A stretch of 64,000 bases of DNA from Streptomyces sp. DI166 (GTDB lineage: Bacteria > Actinomycetota > Actinomycetes > Streptomycetales > Streptomycetaceae). The translations under genes and the position numbers were made by a program. The notes under the pieces are model-generated. The model did no database searches. It worked only from the letters and a program-made list of their open reading frames with translations, and was not told the origin of the DNA. Positions 61,965-64,000 of this stretch are shown in pieces. The stretch's first letter is position 1, and each line of letters opens with the position of its first letter. The stretch lies in NCBI RefSeq assembly GCF_900091315.1, contig NZ_FLSP01000012.1:57471-121470 (forward strand), read 5' to 3'.

Positions 61965-62816
61965 TTGCGGCGCAAGGACATCGACGGTTCGGAAAGCGTT
62001 CCGAGCTTCTACGGCAAGGAGTTGCGGTGGAAGCGGGAGGAGGCGGGGCTCACGCTTCAGCAACTGGCCGAGGGAAGCTTCTACGGACTGAGTCACCTCA
62101 GCGAGATCGAGCGGGGCGAGCGCCGCATGCCGCGCGACCTCGCCGAGCACGTGGACCGGGTACTGGGGACGGACGGGTTCTTCGCGCGGCGGTGCGAGGA
62201 TGTGCGTCGGGCTCGGCGGAGGGGGCATGCCAAGTATTTCGAGAGGGTTCTCGAAGCCGAGCAACATGCGGACGTGATCGAGGAATGGTGCCCCACGCTC
62301 TTCCCTGGACTGCTCCAGACAGCCCCGTACGCCCACGCAGTCGTACGGGCCACACACCCACTGGAGTCTCCGCAGCAAACTAACGAAAAGGTGGAGGCTC
62401 GCATGGCCCGCGCCCGCCTCTTCGACAACGACGCCACAACTCCCGAGTACTGGGTGATCATCCACGAGTCGCTGCTACGACTGCCCATCCTGTCGCCGCT
62501 AGAGATGGCGGTCCAGCTGGAGCGCATCGTCGCGTTGGCCAGACGGCCCCGAATCACTCCACAAGTGCTCCCGTGGAATTGCGGGCCGCATCCCTTCATG
62601 CTCGGCACGGCGAAGCTGATGAGCTTCCCCGACGCCCCGCCGCTGGTGTACACGGAGTCCCTCCACACCGGGGCCACCATCGACGATCCGGCACTCGTGA
62701 AGGAATACCGCAAGTCGTACGATCGGCTCAGGGCCGCCGCTCTGCCGCCGGAGGCGTCCCTCGCAATGGTCGAGGAAGCGGCTGAGGACTACCGAAATGG
62801 CAAGCAAAGCCTTTGA
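61965..62816 (+). CDS. WhiJ-type XRE regulator (HTH plus DUF5753), third copy
   Basis: 283 residues from TTG 61965; no in-frame ATG or GTG is available before the domain. HTH at about residues 15-70 (YGKELRWKREEAGLTLQQLA, GLSHLSEIERGERRMPRDLA). DUF5753 follows: CPTLFPGLLQTAPYAHAVV, VEARMARARLF, PRITPQVLPWNCGPHPFMLG. It overlaps a DUF397 gene by 20 bases and is divergent from the small-protein/ATPase pair, the full WhiJ-cluster layout. Confidence 0.9.
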   Translation: MRRKDIDGSESVPSFYGKELRWKREEAGLTLQQLAEGSFYGLSHLSEIERGERRMPRDLAEHVDRVLGTDGFFARRCEDVRRARRRGHAKYFERVLEAEQHADVIEEWCPTLFPGLLQTAPYAHAVVRATHPLESPQQTNEKVEARMARARLFDNDATTPEYWVIIHESLLRLPILSPLEMAVQLERIVALARRPRITPQVLPWNCGPHPFMLGTAKLMSFPDAPPLVYTESLHTGATIDDPALVKEYRKSYDRLRAAALPPEASLAMVEEAAEDYRNGKQSL

Positions 62817-63000
62817 CTTGAGCACCGCGCGTTGGAAGAAGAGCAGCTACAGCAACGGCAGCGGCGGCGACTGCGTCGAGGTCGCCGACAACACCCCGGG
62901 CGTGATCCCCATACGCGACTCCAAGAACCCCGCCAACGCGCCCGTACTCCTCTTCCAGCCCCCGACCTGGGCCGCATTCCTGGCGTCCCTCAAACGCTGA
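62797..63000 (+). CDS. DUF397 protein, partner of the third XRE regulator
   Basis: 67 residues from ATG 62797, within the last codons of the XRE gene. Domain complete: RWKKSSYSNGSGGDCVEVAD, IPIRDSKNPANAPVLLFQPP, WAAFLASLK. The overlap indicates translational coupling. It is the most divergent of the three intact copies in the window, so cross-talk between sets is not obvious. Confidence 0.92.
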   Translation: MASKAFDLSTARWKKSSYSNGSGGDCVEVADNTPGVIPIRDSKNPANAPVLLFQPPTWAAFLASLKR

Positions 63001-63070
63001 TCCCTGCCCCTGACCCCGGGGTTATCCACAGGCACCCTCAGGAAGCCGCCGCCTCTGCGATCTTGAGGGT

Positions 63071-64000
63071 ATGGAGAGGCGGACGGCATTGCAGGAGCTT
63101 ACGGAGGGCGGGGTTCTGCTGACCTCCCGCGCCGTCGATGCCGGGTGGCCCGAGCGGAGCCTTTCAAGGGTTCTGCGAGTGGAGGGCTGGACCCGGATCC
63201 GGGCGGGTGCGTGGGTCCAGCCGGGGCAGGTGGTCGACCTTGCCATACGCCTCCGGGCGGTACAGCTGCTCAGACCACAGCTCGTCGTGAGTCACCGGTC
63301 GGCCGCCGCCCTCTGGCGGATCGAGACGCTCGGCAATGGCACCGACGCGGCCCTGGAGTTCGTTGACCCGAAGCTGGCTCTCCGCCGGAAGAGCGGAGGC
63401 GTACACGTGTACCGGCTCCCTCTCACCAAAGCGGACGTGGCCGTACGGAACGGCCTACGCGTCACCAACCCGGCACGCACACTTGCCGATCTGCTCAGGG
63501 CCGGGCCGAGGAACAACGCACTCGTCGCCGCGGAGTCCGCGCTGACCTACCGTCGGGTGAACCGCGTACGGCGTGCGCCGGTGACCCGCCTCGACGTGAT
63601 CGCCAAGGCACTCGAGGCACCGCTACTCGGAGCAAAGAGGGCGCGCGACTGGTTGGGGTTGATCGACCCGCGCTCCGAGTCACCGGCCGAGACCATCGCC
63701 CGCCTGCACATGCACGACGCCGGCCTGCACCCGGAACCCCAGGCCGAGCTCCTCACCCCGGAGGGACGCCGGCTCCGCCTCGACTTCCTGTTCCGTACCG
63801 AGGGCGTGGCCGTCGAGGTCGAGGGCTACGCCTACCACGGCACCTGGGATGCCCACCGCCGGGACGTGGTCCGCTTCAACCAGATCGCGCAGTGCCCGAA
63901 GGTGCGCAGACTGCTGCGTTTCACCGCCGAGGACGTGTTCCATCGGCCTGCGCTGATGATTGAGGGAATTCGGGCCGCTCTGGGCACCGGAGTGAGCGGG
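63071..64000 (+). CDS. AbiEi-like winged helix with DUF559-type nuclease domain (3' end outside window)
   Basis: 310 codons from ATG 63071 to the window edge without a stop. The N-terminal part resembles the AbiEi/type IV antitoxin winged helix found on many actinobacterial proteins (GWTRIRAGAWVQPG, LRPQLVVSHRSAAALW, RVTNPARTLADLLRAG). The C-terminal part reads as a DUF559/VSR-like nuclease: RLDFLFRTEGVAVEVEG with Asp and Glu, then DAHRRDVVRFNQIA. No AbiEii partner is seen. Role unknown; defence or DNA repair is guessed from the fold. An inverted repeat CCCTCA/TGAGGG (63035-63069) abuts the start. Confidence 0.75.
   Translation, partial: MERRTALQELTEGGVLLTSRAVDAGWPERSLSRVLRVEGWTRIRAGAWVQPGQVVDLAIRLRAVQLLRPQLVVSHRSAAALWRIETLGNGTDAALEFVDPKLALRRKSGGVHVYRLPLTKADVAVRNGLRVTNPARTLADLLRAGPRNNALVAAESALTYRRVNRVRRAPVTRLDVIAKALEAPLLGAKRARDWLGLIDPRSESPAETIARLHMHDAGLHPEPQAELLTPEGRRLRLDFLFRTEGVAVEVEGYAYHGTWDAHRRDVVRFNQIAQCPKVRRLLRFTAEDVFHRPALMIEGIRAALGTGVSG

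Noticed and set aside
10606..63031. DnaA-box-like TTATCCAC at about 10614 and 63022 as a possible origin
   Set aside because: Only isolated single copies, no cluster, and no dnaA/dnaN nearby; expected by chance.

Overview
The window is high-GC chromosomal DNA with Streptomyces hallmarks: strong third-position G/C bias, frequent GTG starts, ATGA/GTGA start-stop overlaps, several WhiJ-type XRE/DUF397 sets, an AfsR/AfsS pair and a CebR box. From memory of family synteny, the order glutathione peroxidase - XRE/DUF397 - GPP34 - D-Ala-D-Ala carboxypeptidase - fbiC - afsR - afsS resembles the S. coelicolor SCO4425-SCO4444 neighbourhood, with accessory genes added. No rRNA, tRNA or CRISPR array was recognised.

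Layout. 1-10.3 kb is a defence island: a divergent Rad50-like ATPase (cut by the window start), a helix-turn-helix/N6-methylase/specificity fusion broken by a one-base C-tract frameshift, and an intact type I system hsdM-hsdS-hsdR. 10.3-14.5 kb has a GntR regulator, two small overlapping genes, a soluble Ser/Thr kinase with a TPR-like tail, a Uma2-family protein and a lipoprotein. 14.5-21.1 kb is unusually eroded: a membrane gene with an internal stop, a regulator whose best start is out of frame across a C8 tract, a GH5 mannanase gene reduced by an internal deletion while keeping its CebR box and start, and a divergent MFS/ArsR pair with both genes frameshifted. 21-23.1 kb carries tandem and dispersed repeats around glutathione peroxidase and a MerR regulator.

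23.4-39 kb is mostly conserved: a WhiJ-like pair, GPP34, a very long D-Ala-D-Ala carboxypeptidase with a disordered N-terminus, membrane and lipoprotein genes, an M48-like protease, an SDR, a sodium:solute symporter and an ADP-ribosylglycohydrolase. 39-43 kb holds a second WhiJ/DUF397 set with a decayed DUF397 copy, an NTPase-TPR gene with a probable internal deletion, and a solo TnpB element with hairpin ends and a likely guide-RNA region.

43-57 kb includes a YkuD-like protein without its catalytic Cys, an F420 pair (LLM oxidoreductase and fbiC) and two adjacent catabolic operons (amidohydrolase-LLM-SDR and LLM-deacylase-aldehyde dehydrogenase). Both operons are headed by copies of a 15-bp palindrome, CTGACGGTCCGTCAG. 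Related copies precede an SDR at 35.1 kb and an EthD-like gene at 30.7 kb, so a TetR-type regulon is inferred. 57-60.5 kb is afsR-afsS with a heptamer direct repeat and a 17-bp-arm hairpin in the afsS leader. 60.5-64 kb has a ribbon-helix-helix/Fic-like toxin-antitoxin pair with a degenerate Fic motif, an RsbW-like ATPase and its small partner, a third WhiJ/DUF397 pair, and an AbiEi/DUF559-like gene cut by the window end.
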